Assembly: GCA_045603085.1 (NCBI GenBank)
Contig: JAZULL010000029.1
Location: 1-59,076, forward strand
Reading direction: 5' to 3'
DNA: 59,076 bases
From: SVQP01 sp045603085
Lineage (GTDB): Bacteria > Bacillota > Clostridia > Oscillospirales > CAG-272
Shown piece by piece: positions 15,591-24,212 of the stretch (position 1 is its first letter; the number at the start of each line of letters is the position of its first letter). The position numbers and the translations under genes are program-made. Below the pieces are notes generated by a model. The model ran no database searches, was not told where the DNA came from, and saw only the letters and a program-made list of their open reading frames with translations.

Positions 15591-16224
15591 AGCAATGGTG
15601 ATTGTGATCACGGTCGATGAGCGCCTGGCCGAGGTGCTTTGCGCGCAAGCCGCGCTTTGCGGTATGCGGAGCATGACGTGGCAGGATGCAGCCGCCGTAC
15701 CCGAAAAGGCCTGGCAGAGCGCGAGCGTGGTCGTGCTCAATCTGGATGAAAAACAGGGCGCGAGCTTGCCCGAGCATCTGCGCGTGCTGGGACTTTGCCG
15801 CGATCCCGAGGCCTTGCCGCTCCGTTCCAGGCGCGTGGCAAGCCTTGTATTCCGCCGTCCCTTTTCCATGGCGGATTTTCGCCGCGAGCTGATCTTTGCC
15901 GCCTCGCAGAGTCCGCAGGAATCTGCCGCCGTACAAGAGGTCAAGCCCGTGTCGACGGGTAGCCTTCAGCTGCTGGAGGATAGCCGTTGCGTATTGGACG
16001 GCGAGCGCAGAATTTCCTTGAGCCAAAAGGAATTTGATCTGCTCTCTCTGCTTGTGCAAAAGGGGAATGAGGGTGTTTCCAAAGAGGAGCTTGACGAGTG
16101 CGTGGGCGCAGAGGGGACAAACGAAGGGCAGGTCTATATCTGCCATTTGAGAAAAAAACTGGAGAAAGAGCCCGGAGTGCGCCGCATTCAAACCGTAAGA
16201 GGATGGGGGTATCGCCTGATATGA
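15583..16224 (+). CDS. Winged-helix response-regulator-like protein with degenerate receiver
   Basis: 213 residues from the GTG at 15583, which follows GGAGG and overlaps the anti-sigma stop. The C-terminal OmpR/PhoB winged helix is intact (about residues 130-213; LSQKEFDLLSLLVQ, then TVRGWGYRLI). The N-terminal 105 residues have receiver spacing but lack the phosphorylation chemistry. The phospho-acceptor position in VVVLNLDEK is Asn53 or shifted to Asp55, and the usual Lys-Pro is Arg92-Pro93. No histidine kinase is adjacent. It is probably controlled by something other than phosphorylation, such as expression level or ligand. Confidence 0.8.
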   Translation: MDEAMVIVITVDERLAEVLCAQAALCGMRSMTWQDAAAVPEKAWQSASVVVLNLDEKQGASLPEHLRVLGLCRDPEALPLRSRRVASLVFRRPFSMADFRRELIFAASQSPQESAAVQEVKPVSTGSLQLLEDSRCVLDGERRISLSQKEFDLLSLLVQKGNEGVSKEELDECVGAEGTNEGQVYICHLRKKLEKEPGVRRIQTVRGWGYRLI

Positions 16225-18077
16225 CTGCATATTTACAAAAAACAAAAGAATATCTGCGCGATGCAAAATTCGGCTTGCACACGCTGCTGGCCGCGCTGGC
16301 AAGCGGCTTTATGCTGGCTTCCTTCTGGACGATTCTGGATATGTTCGGGCAGAAGATCTATTTTGACTCGCTGATCTACACCGTCGAGATGGACAAGCTC
16401 GCCTTCTGGCTGATCCTTGTGCTGACCGTCACCGCTTTGTGCATCCCCGCGTTGCTGTTTAAAAAGCCGATCATCATCTATATCGCCACCGCTGTGACCG
16501 CCGAGATGCTGGCGGTGCTGCTGGCCATCAGAGACCCCAATAATATTCGCTTTGCCGTGGGTCTTGCGGTGGTGCTGGTCATTATTTACAAGTATCTCCA
16601 TGCCGACGATAAGCTGTCGCTGGAGTACTTGGAGAAGAAAAACGGTAAGGTTGCCTGGCGCGTGGCCTACGGTGCCGTGGCCTTCTTTGTGCTGGCCTTT
16701 ACCGCAATTGTGACCTACTACACCTACCTGCGCTATGTCACTTATGCCACCAGCACATACGATTTCGGCATTTTCTCGCAGATGTTCGCCTATATGAAGT
16801 CGGACGGCCTGCCGCTTTCTACGGTGGAAAGGGGAAAGCTTCTCTCGCATTTCGCCGTGCATTTTTCTCCCTCATGGTATCTGCTGTTGCCGGGCTATAT
16901 GATCTGCCCGACGCCGTTCTATCTGTATTTCGCCCATGCCCTGATCGTGGCCTTGGGTGCATTCCCGCTGTTCCGCATCTGCAAGCTGCAGGGACTCTCG
17001 CCCGTGATGAGCGCGCTTTGCGCGGCGCTGTATCTGGCGTTCCCCACCATGAGTGCATCCTCCTTTTATGACATTCATGAAAACAGCCTTCTGCCGGTGC
17101 TGGTCCTGTATATGATCTATTTCTTCCTTGCCGGCAAAACCTGGCCTACTCTTGGCTTTATGCTGCTGACGCTGGGTACCAAGGAGGACGCATTTATATA
17201 CGTGGTCTGCTTTGCGCTGTACGGATTGGTCGCCACCAAAAGAAAGGTGCTGTCGCTGGTTATGGCGGGCGCGTCGGTGGTATATTTCCTTGGCGCGACC
17301 TCGGCGATTTCCTTGTTGGGCGGCCAGGCTATGATCTCGCGATTTGAGGATTACTATCCGCCCGACGACAAGTCGCTGATCGGTGTCATCAAGACCTGCT
17401 TCTATAACATCGGTTATTTTATCAAGACCACCTTCAGCGTGGAATATAACGAGGGCGTCAAGGGGAATAAGCTCAACTTCGTTTTGTGGACCATGCTGCC
17501 CGTGCTGTTCGCACCCTTTTTGCACAAAAAGATCAGCCCTCTGCTTTTGCTGTTGCCCATGGTGGCCATCAACATCATGCCCACCTGGCTGTATCAGTAC
17601 GATCCCTATTTCCAATACACCTACGGACCTATGGCCATGCTGCTTGTGGCGTCGGTGATTGCGTTTGCGGCCATGAAGCCCGAAACCAGACGCTTCTTTG
17701 TCACTGCAAGCCTTGCCATTGCGCTGGTGTTTGCATTCTCGCTGACCGCACCCAAGGCAAGCGGCTATACCAAGAATTATGAGAATAATCGCGACAAGTT
17801 TGAGGCTACCGAGACGGCTATGCAGGACTTTATCGACTCGGTTGACCCCGAGACCGTGACCGTGACGGCCATGTGCTACGAGGTACCGCATCTGTATATG
17901 ATCAAAAATCTGCAGACGCTGCCGGATTATCACGCACCTCTGCGCGAGTCGGATTACTATATCATGGATACGCGCTACAAGAACAATAAGAGCTACGATA
18001 CGGGGGACATGCTGGACAATTATACCCTGATCGTCGAGGCCGGATATCTCGAGATCTGGCAGAGGAATGCTCAATAA
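16221..18077 (+). CDS. DUF2079-family polytopic membrane protein
   Basis: 618 residues with about 12 to 14 membrane helices. Its start overlaps the preceding stop (ATGA). The DUF2079 core is visible: YDFGIFSQMFAYM, then LLSHFAVHFSPSWYLLLPGY, and a soluble C-terminal part beginning near residue 520. DUF2079 proteins resemble GT-C glycosyltransferases in layout but have no established reaction. Translational coupling to the winged-helix protein and co-direction with the ECF/anti-sigma pair suggest one envelope-related operon, 14133-18077. Confidence 0.83.
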   Translation: MTAYLQKTKEYLRDAKFGLHTLLAALASGFMLASFWTILDMFGQKIYFDSLIYTVEMDKLAFWLILVLTVTALCIPALLFKKPIIIYIATAVTAEMLAVLLAIRDPNNIRFAVGLAVVLVIIYKYLHADDKLSLEYLEKKNGKVAWRVAYGAVAFFVLAFTAIVTYYTYLRYVTYATSTYDFGIFSQMFAYMKSDGLPLSTVERGKLLSHFAVHFSPSWYLLLPGYMICPTPFYLYFAHALIVALGAFPLFRICKLQGLSPVMSALCAALYLAFPTMSASSFYDIHENSLLPVLVLYMIYFFLAGKTWPTLGFMLLTLGTKEDAFIYVVCFALYGLVATKRKVLSLVMAGASVVYFLGATSAISLLGGQAMISRFEDYYPPDDKSLIGVIKTCFYNIGYFIKTTFSVEYNEGVKGNKLNFVLWTMLPVLFAPFLHKKISPLLLLLPMVAINIMPTWLYQYDPYFQYTYGPMAMLLVASVIAFAAMKPETRRFFVTASLAIALVFAFSLTAPKASGYTKNYENNRDKFEATETAMQDFIDSVDPETVTVTAMCYEVPHLYMIKNLQTLPDYHAPLRESDYYIMDTRYKNNKSYDTGDMLDNYTLIVEAGYLEIWQRNAQ

Positions 18078-18082
18078 AACAC

Positions 18083-18112
18083 AAAAAACACCGACCGCAG
18101 TCGGTGTTTTTT
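18083..18112. terminator. Bidirectional terminator
   Basis: A 13-bp perfect stem (18083-18095 with 18100-18112), loop CGCA, with A6/T6 arms, between convergent genes. Confidence 0.9.
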
Positions 18113-18116
18113 CGTA

Positions 18117-19127
18117 TTATTGATCCTCCAGCTTGCCCTCTGCGGCAAGGGGATTGGACGACATGGCCTGTTCCATATCCTTGTTGGCCACGTGGGTATA
18201 GATCTGCGTGGTGTTGAGCTGCTCGTGTCCCAGAATTTCCTTGAGCACGCGCACGTCCACCTCGCCAGACTGATACATCAGCGTCGCGGCGGTGTGTCTG
18301 AGCTTATGCACAGAGTAGTGCTTGGAGCCAAGTCCCGCCAACGTCAGATACTTGTATACGATGTGCTGTACCGTCTTGACGCTGATGCGTTGGCACCGCT
18401 CACTCAAAAACAGTGCCTTGTCGGTATTCTTTTTGTATTTTTCCTGCATGCGCACCGGCATGTATTGCTCCAGGGCCGCGCGGCAGGCGTCGTTTAAGTA
18501 AATGATTCGCTCCTTGTTTCCTTTACCCAGCACGCGCAGGGAACGATAGTCGCGGTCAAGGTCGGGCAGGGAAATGCCGCAAAGCTCCGATACACGCATG
18601 CCGCAATTGAGGAACAGAATGATGATGCACCAGTCGCGCACGCGGTGGGGCGAGGCGGTGTCGTTTTTGACCGCATCCAAGAGGGCATGGCACTCCTCAA
18701 GAGAGAGGTGCTTGGGCAAGGCCTTTTTCTTTTTGGGTGTTTCAATATCGGCGGCGGGGTTAGTATCCAAGAGGTGTCGCTTGACAGTCAGATATTTGTA
18801 AAACGCCTTGATGGCCGAGAGCTTTCTTGCCTTGGCCGCACCCGCGTTGCCGCGAACCGTGCCGGTATATACCAAAAATTCGTAGATGCGATCGGTGGTG
18901 ATCCCCTTTATGTACTCCAGATCAATATTCACAATGCTGATGCTGTCAAATTCCTCACCCTCCGGGGGCAGGCCGTTGTCCTTGGCGATCAGCCACTTGA
19001 AAAACGTGCGCAGATCCGAGAGATACTCGCTCACGGTCTTGTCCGAGCAGCCCTGAATGACCGACTTGTAGGACGCGAATTCGCGAATGACCGAAGGGAA
19101 TTCTTCTATGTTTACGGTGTATGCCAT
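18117..19127 (-). CDS. Tyrosine recombinase, XerC/XerD type
   Basis: 336 residues. The full catalytic set is visible: Arg178 (GMRVSEL), Lys202 (GKGNKER), His274 and Arg277 (HKLRHTAA), His301 (LGHEQLNTTQ) and nucleophile Tyr310 in TQIYTHV. The N-terminal SAM-like core-binding domain (residues 8-125) is present. The overall form and length favour a chromosomal Xer or a domesticated integrase over a large phage integrase. There are no excisionase, phage genes or visible att repeats around it. GGACGG precedes the ATG. Confidence 0.9.
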   Translation of the reverse strand: MAYTVNIEEFPSVIREFASYKSVIQGCSDKTVSEYLSDLRTFFKWLIAKDNGLPPEGEEFDSISIVNIDLEYIKGITTDRIYEFLVYTGTVRGNAGAAKARKLSAIKAFYKYLTVKRHLLDTNPAADIETPKKKKALPKHLSLEECHALLDAVKNDTASPHRVRDWCIIILFLNCGMRVSELCGISLPDLDRDYRSLRVLGKGNKERIIYLNDACRAALEQYMPVRMQEKYKKNTDKALFLSERCQRISVKTVQHIVYKYLTLAGLGSKHYSVHKLRHTAATLMYQSGEVDVRVLKEILGHEQLNTTQIYTHVANKDMEQAMSSNPLAAEGKLEDQ

Positions 19128-19220
19128 ACCTGACCGTCCTTCTTTTTTAACATTCTATTACTATTATACACCAAGCCGTGATTTTTTAGTGGATAAACTG
19201 TAAACAATCGTTGACCGTAC

Positions 19221-19249
19221 TTGTTTTATTTGCGAAAAATCGGTATAAT
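19221..19249 (+). promoter_or_regulatory. Promoter of the 19280 membrane protein gene
   Basis: TTGTTT (19221-19226, weak), a 17-bp spacer and TATAAT (19244-19249). Confidence 0.55.
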
Positions 19250-19279
19250 GTAAGTAATTTCAGGACATTCGGAGATTCT

Positions 19280-19942
19280 ATGAAGAACTTTTTATCCAAA
19301 CATTCTTATGACTTTGTGCGCATGTTTCTGGTACAGAGCGTGATCGGCGGCTTTTTTGGCTTCGCGCTTGCCATCGCCATCGGCGGCATCAGTGCCCAGA
19401 ACAGTGAGGGCGGGGCAACCTCTGCATCCTCGGAGGTGCTTTTGCTGGTCACCTGCGCGCTGTCGGTACTGTTTTATCTGTTTTTGATCTATATCCAGAT
19501 CTGGGAGATCGGCGGTAAGGACGAGATGTCGCACCGCGTGCGCGGCACCAAGCCCAATATCTATAAGGGACTTCTCATGGCGCTGTGCGCCAACGTTCCC
19601 AATTTTATTTTGGCGGGTCTGATCACCCTTGGTTATGCATTCCCGCAGAGCGAGGTGTGCACCTCGATCGGCTTTGTGGGCGACCTGATCACCAAGTTTA
19701 TCCACGGCATGTATCTTGGACTGATCCAGCATGAATTTGCAGGCGGCTTCCGTCTGATGGATCAGTGGTGGACCTTCTTCCTCTTGCCCATTCCCGCACT
19801 CGTCACCTGCTTCGCGGCATACAATATCGGCCGTAAGGGCTGGCACCTGACCGGCATTCTCGCGCCCGTCGTGCCCGAGTCGGACAGACCCACAAGGGAA
19901 GAGATGAGAAAAGCCAGACAGGAAAAGAAGAATAAGAAATGA
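19280..19942 (+). CDS. Membrane protein of unknown function
   Basis: 220 residues from the ATG at 19280, which follows GGAGATTCT. Upstream in-frame starts lie before the -10 box. Four membrane helices are seen, at about residues 15-37, 53-73, 97-118 and 165-185. The C-terminal tail is strongly basic (EEMRKARQEKKNKK) and probably cytoplasmic. I do not recognise a family. It is monocistronic, with its own promoter and terminator. Confidence 0.75.
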   Translation: MKNFLSKHSYDFVRMFLVQSVIGGFFGFALAIAIGGISAQNSEGGATSASSEVLLLVTCALSVLFYLFLIYIQIWEIGGKDEMSHRVRGTKPNIYKGLLMALCANVPNFILAGLITLGYAFPQSEVCTSIGFVGDLITKFIHGMYLGLIQHEFAGGFRLMDQWWTFFLLPIPALVTCFAAYNIGRKGWHLTGILAPVVPESDRPTREEMRKARQEKKNKK

Positions 19943-19951
19943 TGCATCATT

Positions 19952-19977
19952 GCGGCCGCCCACACGGGCGGCCGTTT
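19952..19977 (+). terminator. GC-rich terminator, copy A
   Basis: The stem CGGCCGCCC / GGGCGGCCG (loop ACAC) is followed by TTT. The 26 bases are identical to copy B at 20753. The remainder of the gap to 20260 holds a promoter and a leader with a 5' hairpin (20096-20103 pairs with 20121-20128). Confidence 0.8.
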
Positions 19978-20058
19978 ACTTTATTTTTATTGCAGAAATC
20001 ATTACAACGAATGTGCTTTATGAGAAATGAAAAAGCAAAGTTATTTCTATTAAACGGA

Positions 20059-20087
20059 TTGACACAATATTAGTAATGTGGTATAGT
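20059..20087 (+). promoter_or_regulatory. Promoter of the low-GC lipoprotein gene
   Basis: TTGACA (20059-20064), a 17-bp spacer and TATAGT (20082-20087). The predicted mRNA has a leader of about 165 bases that starts with an 8-bp hairpin (ATCAAGTG / CACTTGAT). Confidence 0.82.
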
Positions 20088-20260
20088 GTTATTAGATCAA
20101 GTGGCTATGTTTTTGTTTATCACTTGATTCCTCAGGCAATATTATTTATGATCCCCAAGCGTGTAACAGGGATTATGATACAACTATTGGTACTAATTAT
20201 GAAATATTCGTCGGATATTATGCTGTTGGTATTACAGATTAAGAGAGAAGGAGAAACAGT

Positions 20261-20716
20261 ATGGAAAAGCAAATCGTATTATTCATTGTGATCGGTATGT
20301 TGGTCGGTTGTTTTTCCTCATGCGCTTGGGATTACGTAAACAGCCAGGAATCTGATCTGTCGGGAACTTCGACACGTGAGAATCTGGAAATTGCATCTGA
20401 ACTTGAAATTGTATCTGAACTTGTATTGGAGCCTGATAAGCAAGATTTACCTGAGCATGACGCCTTTTCTTTGATTGAGATCGGTATGACTGAAAAGCAA
20501 GTATATGAGCTTTTAGGGAATCCTCAAAGGGCAGAGAAACGGCGTATCCCCATGAGACCGGGAACGTCTGTCGCTTTTGATCAGCAGTGCTATATTTACG
20601 ATAGTACCGATGGAAGGTCGCTTCTCATTTCGTATTCTGTGACCGGCGATGATTCTGAGTGGTTCGTGTCATATTTGCAGTTGATTGATCCGGTTGAGAG
20701 TGAGAGCGAATCTTGA
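20261..20716 (+). CDS. Lipoprotein with BamE/SmpA-like C-terminal motif
   Basis: 151 residues. The signal peptide carries Cys17 (GMLVGC) or Cys21 (CFSSC) as possible lipidation sites. An acidic linker of about 40 residues contains a short repeat (ELEIVSELVLE). The C-terminal part has IEIGMTEKQVYELLGNPQR, the signature of small SmpA/OmlA/BamE-like or beta-lactamase-inhibitor-like domains that bind proteins. AGAAGGAG precedes the ATG. The gene and its leader are clearly AT-richer than both neighbours and sit between two identical terminators, which suggests insertion as a unit. Confidence 0.78.
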   Translation: MEKQIVLFIVIGMLVGCFSSCAWDYVNSQESDLSGTSTRENLEIASELEIVSELVLEPDKQDLPEHDAFSLIEIGMTEKQVYELLGNPQRAEKRRIPMRPGTSVAFDQQCYIYDSTDGRSLLISYSVTGDDSEWFVSYLQLIDPVESESES

Positions 20717-20752
20717 ATATAATCACTGATTTCTGAGGTTCAGAGTATAACC

Positions 20753-20780
20753 GCGGCCGCCCACACGGGCGGCCGTTTTT
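20753..20780 (+). terminator. GC-rich terminator, copy B
   Basis: The same 26 bases as 19952-19977 (stem 20754-20762 with 20767-20775), followed by T5. Confidence 0.82.
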
Positions 20781-20848
20781 GCATCTGTGAAATTAATTGC
20801 AAAAAACCGCATCGTTCACAATGCGTTCACACTATTTTGCAAAATATG

Positions 20849-20857
20849 TGGTATAAT
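20849..20857 (+). promoter_or_regulatory. Extended -10 promoter of rhaB
   Basis: TGG then TATAAT (20852-20857), an extended -10. No good -35 is seen at 17 bp. It lies 50 bp before the rhaB start. Confidence 0.5.
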
Positions 20858-20906
20858 GTACTATCACTATTTTTGTCAAAAAACATAACACTTTTTGGAG
20901 GGTATT

Positions 20907-22379
20907 ATGGCTGAATTGAAAATGCTTGCCATCGACCTTGGCGCGTCCAGCGGAAGAGGTATCGTTGGCTCCTTTGACGGCGAGAAGCTGACTCTGAGAG
21001 AGAATCACAGATTCTCCAACGACCCTATGTACGTCAACGGCAGATTTACATGGGACATTCTTCGCATTTACTTTGAGATCAAGAACTCGATCACCAAGAC
21101 CGTGATCGACGGCGACGACATCGCCAGCATGGGTATCGACACCTGGGGCGTTGACTACGGCATGATTGACAAGAACGGCAGACTGATGGCAAACCCCATC
21201 CACTACCGCGATGCAAGAACCGAGAACGTAACCGATTACGTCAAGAATTTCGTATCTCCCGAAGAGATCTACAATATCACCGGTATTCAGGCCATCGATT
21301 TCAACACGCTCAATCAGCTGGCTGTAGAGAAGAGAGACAACGGCGAGGCCTTTGACAGAGCCGACAAGATCCTGTTCATCCCCGACCTGCTCAACTATTT
21401 CCTGACCGGTAAGATGGCTACCGAATACACCATCGCCTCCACCGGTATGATCCTGGACGCCAACTCCAGAAAGATCTCTTCCGAGCTGATTGCCAAGCTG
21501 GGCATTCCGGATAGCAAGTTTGCTCCCATGGTCGAGCCCGGCACCAACCTTGGCGCGCTGTTGCCCTCCATTACCGAAGAGGTAGGCAAGAACCGCATTC
21601 AGGTCTACACCACCGCATCTCACGATACCGCATCCGCCGTTATCGCTGTACCCGCAACCAAGAAGGACTTCATTTATATTTCCTCCGGCACCTGGTCGCT
21701 CATGGGCGCAGAGCTGGACGCTCCGCTGATCAACGACGCCACCAGAGCAGCCAACTTCACCAACGAGGGTGGCGCAGAGGGTACCATCCGATTCCTCAAG
21801 AACATCATGGGTCTTTGGATCATTCAGGAATCCAGAAGACAGTGGAAGAGAGAGGGCAAGGACTACTCGTTTGCACAGATGGAAGCCTGGGCAAAGGAAT
21901 GCAAGCCCTTCCGCTCGCTCATCAACGTCGACTACAAGACCTTCAACACCCCCGGCAACATGCCCGAAAAGATCCGCGACTACTGCCGCATGACCGGCCA
22001 GCCCGTGCCCGAGACGGTTGGCGAGGTTGTACGTTGCATTTACGAGTCGCTGGCGCTCAAGTACCGTTACACCGTAGACACCATTGGCAGACTGCAGGGT
22101 AAGCCCGCAACCATGATCAACGTCGTGGGCGGCGGCACCAAGGATAAGTTCCTGTCGCAGATGACTGCAGACGCTTGCGGCATCCCCGTATGCGCAGGCC
22201 CCGAAGAAGCAACCGCAATCGGTAACCTGATCTCCCAGGCAATTGCTCAGGGCGCGATCAAGGATCTGGCCGAGGCAAGAGAAGTGGTTTCCAACTCGTT
22301 TGAGATGAAGCACTACGAGCCTTGCACAGAAAGAGATGCATGGGATGAGGCGTATGCACGCTTCTGCAAGCTGCAGTAA
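20907..22379 (+). CDS. rhaB: Rhamnulokinase
   Basis: ATP-dependent phosphorylation of L-rhamnulose at O1 in rhamnose catabolism, cytoplasmic. 490 residues from the ATG at 20907 behind GGAGGG. The FGGY-kinase fold is shown by LAIDLGASSGRGI at the N-terminus, GIDTWGVDYG, SSGTWSLMG and the C-terminal nucleotide-binding block INVVGGGTKDKFLSQMTADA. These residues follow rhamnulokinases more closely than xylulo- or glycerol kinases. rhaA and rhaD are not in the window. prs follows 37 bp downstream on the same strand. Confidence 0.92.
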   Translation: MAELKMLAIDLGASSGRGIVGSFDGEKLTLRENHRFSNDPMYVNGRFTWDILRIYFEIKNSITKTVIDGDDIASMGIDTWGVDYGMIDKNGRLMANPIHYRDARTENVTDYVKNFVSPEEIYNITGIQAIDFNTLNQLAVEKRDNGEAFDRADKILFIPDLLNYFLTGKMATEYTIASTGMILDANSRKISSELIAKLGIPDSKFAPMVEPGTNLGALLPSITEEVGKNRIQVYTTASHDTASAVIAVPATKKDFIYISSGTWSLMGAELDAPLINDATRAANFTNEGGAEGTIRFLKNIMGLWIIQESRRQWKREGKDYSFAQMEAWAKECKPFRSLINVDYKTFNTPGNMPEKIRDYCRMTGQPVPETVGEVVRCIYESLALKYRYTVDTIGRLQGKPATMINVVGGGTKDKFLSQMTADACGIPVCAGPEEATAIGNLISQAIAQGAIKDLAEAREVVSNSFEMKHYEPCTERDAWDEAYARFCKLQ

Positions 22380-22416
22380 TTGTTGACATTACAGTGAAAA
22401 AATACGGAGGTACGAC

Positions 22417-23562
22417 ATGAAGGAACATCAGTTTGGCGAGCTCAGCGTGATCGGCATGCGCGGATGCGAGGAGATCGCGAAAAAGGTTGACTATTATCTC
22501 AAGGACTGGCACGGTCTTGGCCCGGACGATACCTATCTTGTCAACGTCACTTGCCCCAGATTCGGTACGGGCGAGGCTAAGGCGCTGATCAAGCAGTCCA
22601 TGCGCGGACAGGACGTATACATCATTTGTGACGTGTTCAATTACAGCGTTACCTACAAGATGTACGGCACGCCCGTTCCCATGAGCCCTGACGACCATTA
22701 CGCCGACCTCAAGCGCATCATCGCCGCTATCGCGGGCAAGGCAAGAAGAATTACCGTCATCATGCCCATGCTCTATGAGGGCAGACAGCACCGCAGACAG
22801 GCAAGAGAGTCTCTGGACTGCGCGCTGATGCTGCAGGAGCTTGTTGCGATGGGTGTTTCCAACATTATCACCTTTGATGCACACGACCCCAGAATTTGTA
22901 ACGCGATTCCGCTGCACGGCTTTGACGACGTCAGACCCACCTATCAGATGATCAAGGCGCTGGTCAGAAGCGTGCCGGATATCGTGATCGATAAGGACAG
23001 CATGATGATCATTTCTCCCGACGAGGGTGCTATGCAGAGATGCATGTACTATTCCTCGGTGCTGGGACTGGACATCGGTATGTTCTATAAGCGCCGTAAC
23101 TACTCCATCGTGGTCAACGGCAAGAACCCCATTGAGGCACACGAGTACCTCGGTCAGGATCTGCACGGCAAGGACGTACTGATCGTGGACGACATGATCT
23201 CCTCGGGTGAATCTCTCTTGGACGTTGCCACTCAGCTCAAGAGCAGAGGCGCCAAGCGCGTATTCGCTTGCGCTTCGTTTGGTCTGTTTACCGACGGCTG
23301 CGACAAGTTCGACAAGGCTTACGAGACAGGCCTGATCGACCGCGTACTGGCCACTAATCTGGTCTACCGCCGTCCCGAGCTGGCACAGAGAGACTGGTTT
23401 GTGGAGGTTGACATGTCCAAGTACGTTTCCTACATCGTAGAGACACTCAACCACGATACCACCATCAGCGAATTGCTTGATCCCGTTACCAAGATCAACG
23501 CGCTCATGGAGAAGCACAAGGCCGAGCTTGCAGCTCAGGGCCAGATCAAGATGGACATCTGA
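22417..23562 (+). CDS. prs: Ribose-phosphate diphosphokinase (PRPP synthetase), long form
   Basis: Makes PRPP from ribose 5-phosphate and ATP. 381 residues against about 315 for the classical enzyme. The block LYEGRQHRRQARESL and DAHDPR match the family's ATP- and metal-binding parts. The PRPP loop is VLIVDDMISSGESLLD rather than the usual VDDMIDTGGT. The flexible catalytic loop also differs (YKRRNYSIVVNG). I take it as the divergent PRPP synthetase found in several Clostridia. A role as another PRPP-binding phosphoribosyltransferase is less likely given the length. It is preceded by GGAGGTACGAC and followed by a terminator. Confidence 0.85.
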   Translation: MKEHQFGELSVIGMRGCEEIAKKVDYYLKDWHGLGPDDTYLVNVTCPRFGTGEAKALIKQSMRGQDVYIICDVFNYSVTYKMYGTPVPMSPDDHYADLKRIIAAIAGKARRITVIMPMLYEGRQHRRQARESLDCALMLQELVAMGVSNIITFDAHDPRICNAIPLHGFDDVRPTYQMIKALVRSVPDIVIDKDSMMIISPDEGAMQRCMYYSSVLGLDIGMFYKRRNYSIVVNGKNPIEAHEYLGQDLHGKDVLIVDDMISSGESLLDVATQLKSRGAKRVFACASFGLFTDGCDKFDKAYETGLIDRVLATNLVYRRPELAQRDWFVEVDMSKYVSYIVETLNHDTTISELLDPVTKINALMEKHKAELAAQGQIKMDI

Positions 23563-23579
23563 AACAAATCGACAAAAAA

Positions 23580-23610
23580 GGGCAGAGTCGCAAGGCTCTG
23601 CCCGATTTTT
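23580..23610 (+). terminator. Intrinsic terminator after prs
   Basis: The stem GGGCAGAG / CTCTGCCC (23580-23587 with 23596-23603), 8-base loop, then a T-run. Confidence 0.88.
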
Positions 23611-23624
23611 ACTTAAAATAATAG

Positions 23625-23653
23625 TTGCAATTATCAAAGTATTATGATATAAT
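23625..23653 (+). promoter_or_regulatory. Promoter of the rimM-trmD operon
   Basis: TTGCAA (23625-23630), a 17-bp spacer and TATAAT (23648-23653), 32 bp before rimM. Confidence 0.78.
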
Positions 23654-23684
23654 ATAAATAACTGTAAATAAAACGGAGATTGCA

Positions 23685-24197
23685 ATGAAACTTATCGCGT
23701 TTCCCGAATGCGGAAAGATTATCAATACACACGGCGTCATGGGCGCTGTCAAAATAGAAAGCTGGTGCAACACCCCCGCGGTGCTGGCAAAATTAAAGAG
23801 AGTATATCTGCCCGGCAGGGATGGCTTCACGGAACTGAAGGTCAACCGCGCCTCTGTGTTCAAGCAGTTTGTCATTGCCGAGCTGGAGGGTGTGACCACC
23901 GTAGATGCGGCAAACGCCTTGCGCGGCAAGGTGCTGCATGCGGCAAGAGAGGATCTGCATATCCCCGAGGGCGAGTATCTGATCGCCGAGCTGATCGGCC
24001 TTGACGTTGTGGACGTGGGCACCGGTCGCGTATACGGACAGCTGGCGGAAGTGCTGGATCAGGGGCCTGCTGACATTTACGTTGTCAAAACCCCCGACGG
24101 CGAGCGCATGATGCCCGCCGTGGATGAATTTGTCAAGGGCATTGATCCCGAGCGCGGCATTCTGGTCGCTCCCATCGGCGGCATGCTGGAAGACTGA
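23685..24197 (+). CDS. rimM: 16S rRNA processing protein RimM
   Basis: 170 residues. Assembly factor that binds S19 during 30S head maturation. The N-terminal RimM barrel begins CGKIINTHGVMGAVKIES and the C-terminal PRC-barrel half contains GEYLIAELIGLDV and VDEFVKGIDPE. It is first in an operon with trmD (15-bp gap). The usual rpsP upstream and rplS downstream partners are absent. A consensus promoter lies directly upstream. Confidence 0.94.
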   Translation: MKLIAFPECGKIINTHGVMGAVKIESWCNTPAVLAKLKRVYLPGRDGFTELKVNRASVFKQFVIAELEGVTTVDAANALRGKVLHAAREDLHIPEGEYLIAELIGLDVVDVGTGRVYGQLAEVLDQGPADIYVVKTPDGERMMPAVDEFVKGIDPERGILVAPIGGMLED

Positions 24198-24212
24198 TAA
24201 GAGGAAAGACTT

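Noticed and set aside
18117..19127. Integrase of the prophage at 51831
   Set aside because: It is more than 30 kb away with housekeeping and polysaccharide genes between, and there are no att-like repeats beside it. A chromosomal Xer-type recombinase is simpler.
20076..20291. 71-residue hydrophobic open frame in the leader of the low-GC lipoprotein gene
   Set aside because: Its start codon lies before the -10 box of the promoter at 20059-20087, so it would not be in the transcript, and it has no ribosome site.
20832..22313. 493-residue open frame on the minus strand opposite rhaB
   Set aside because: It is the complement of a confident kinase gene. It has no ribosome site and no recognisable domain, and its composition is typical of an antisense shadow.
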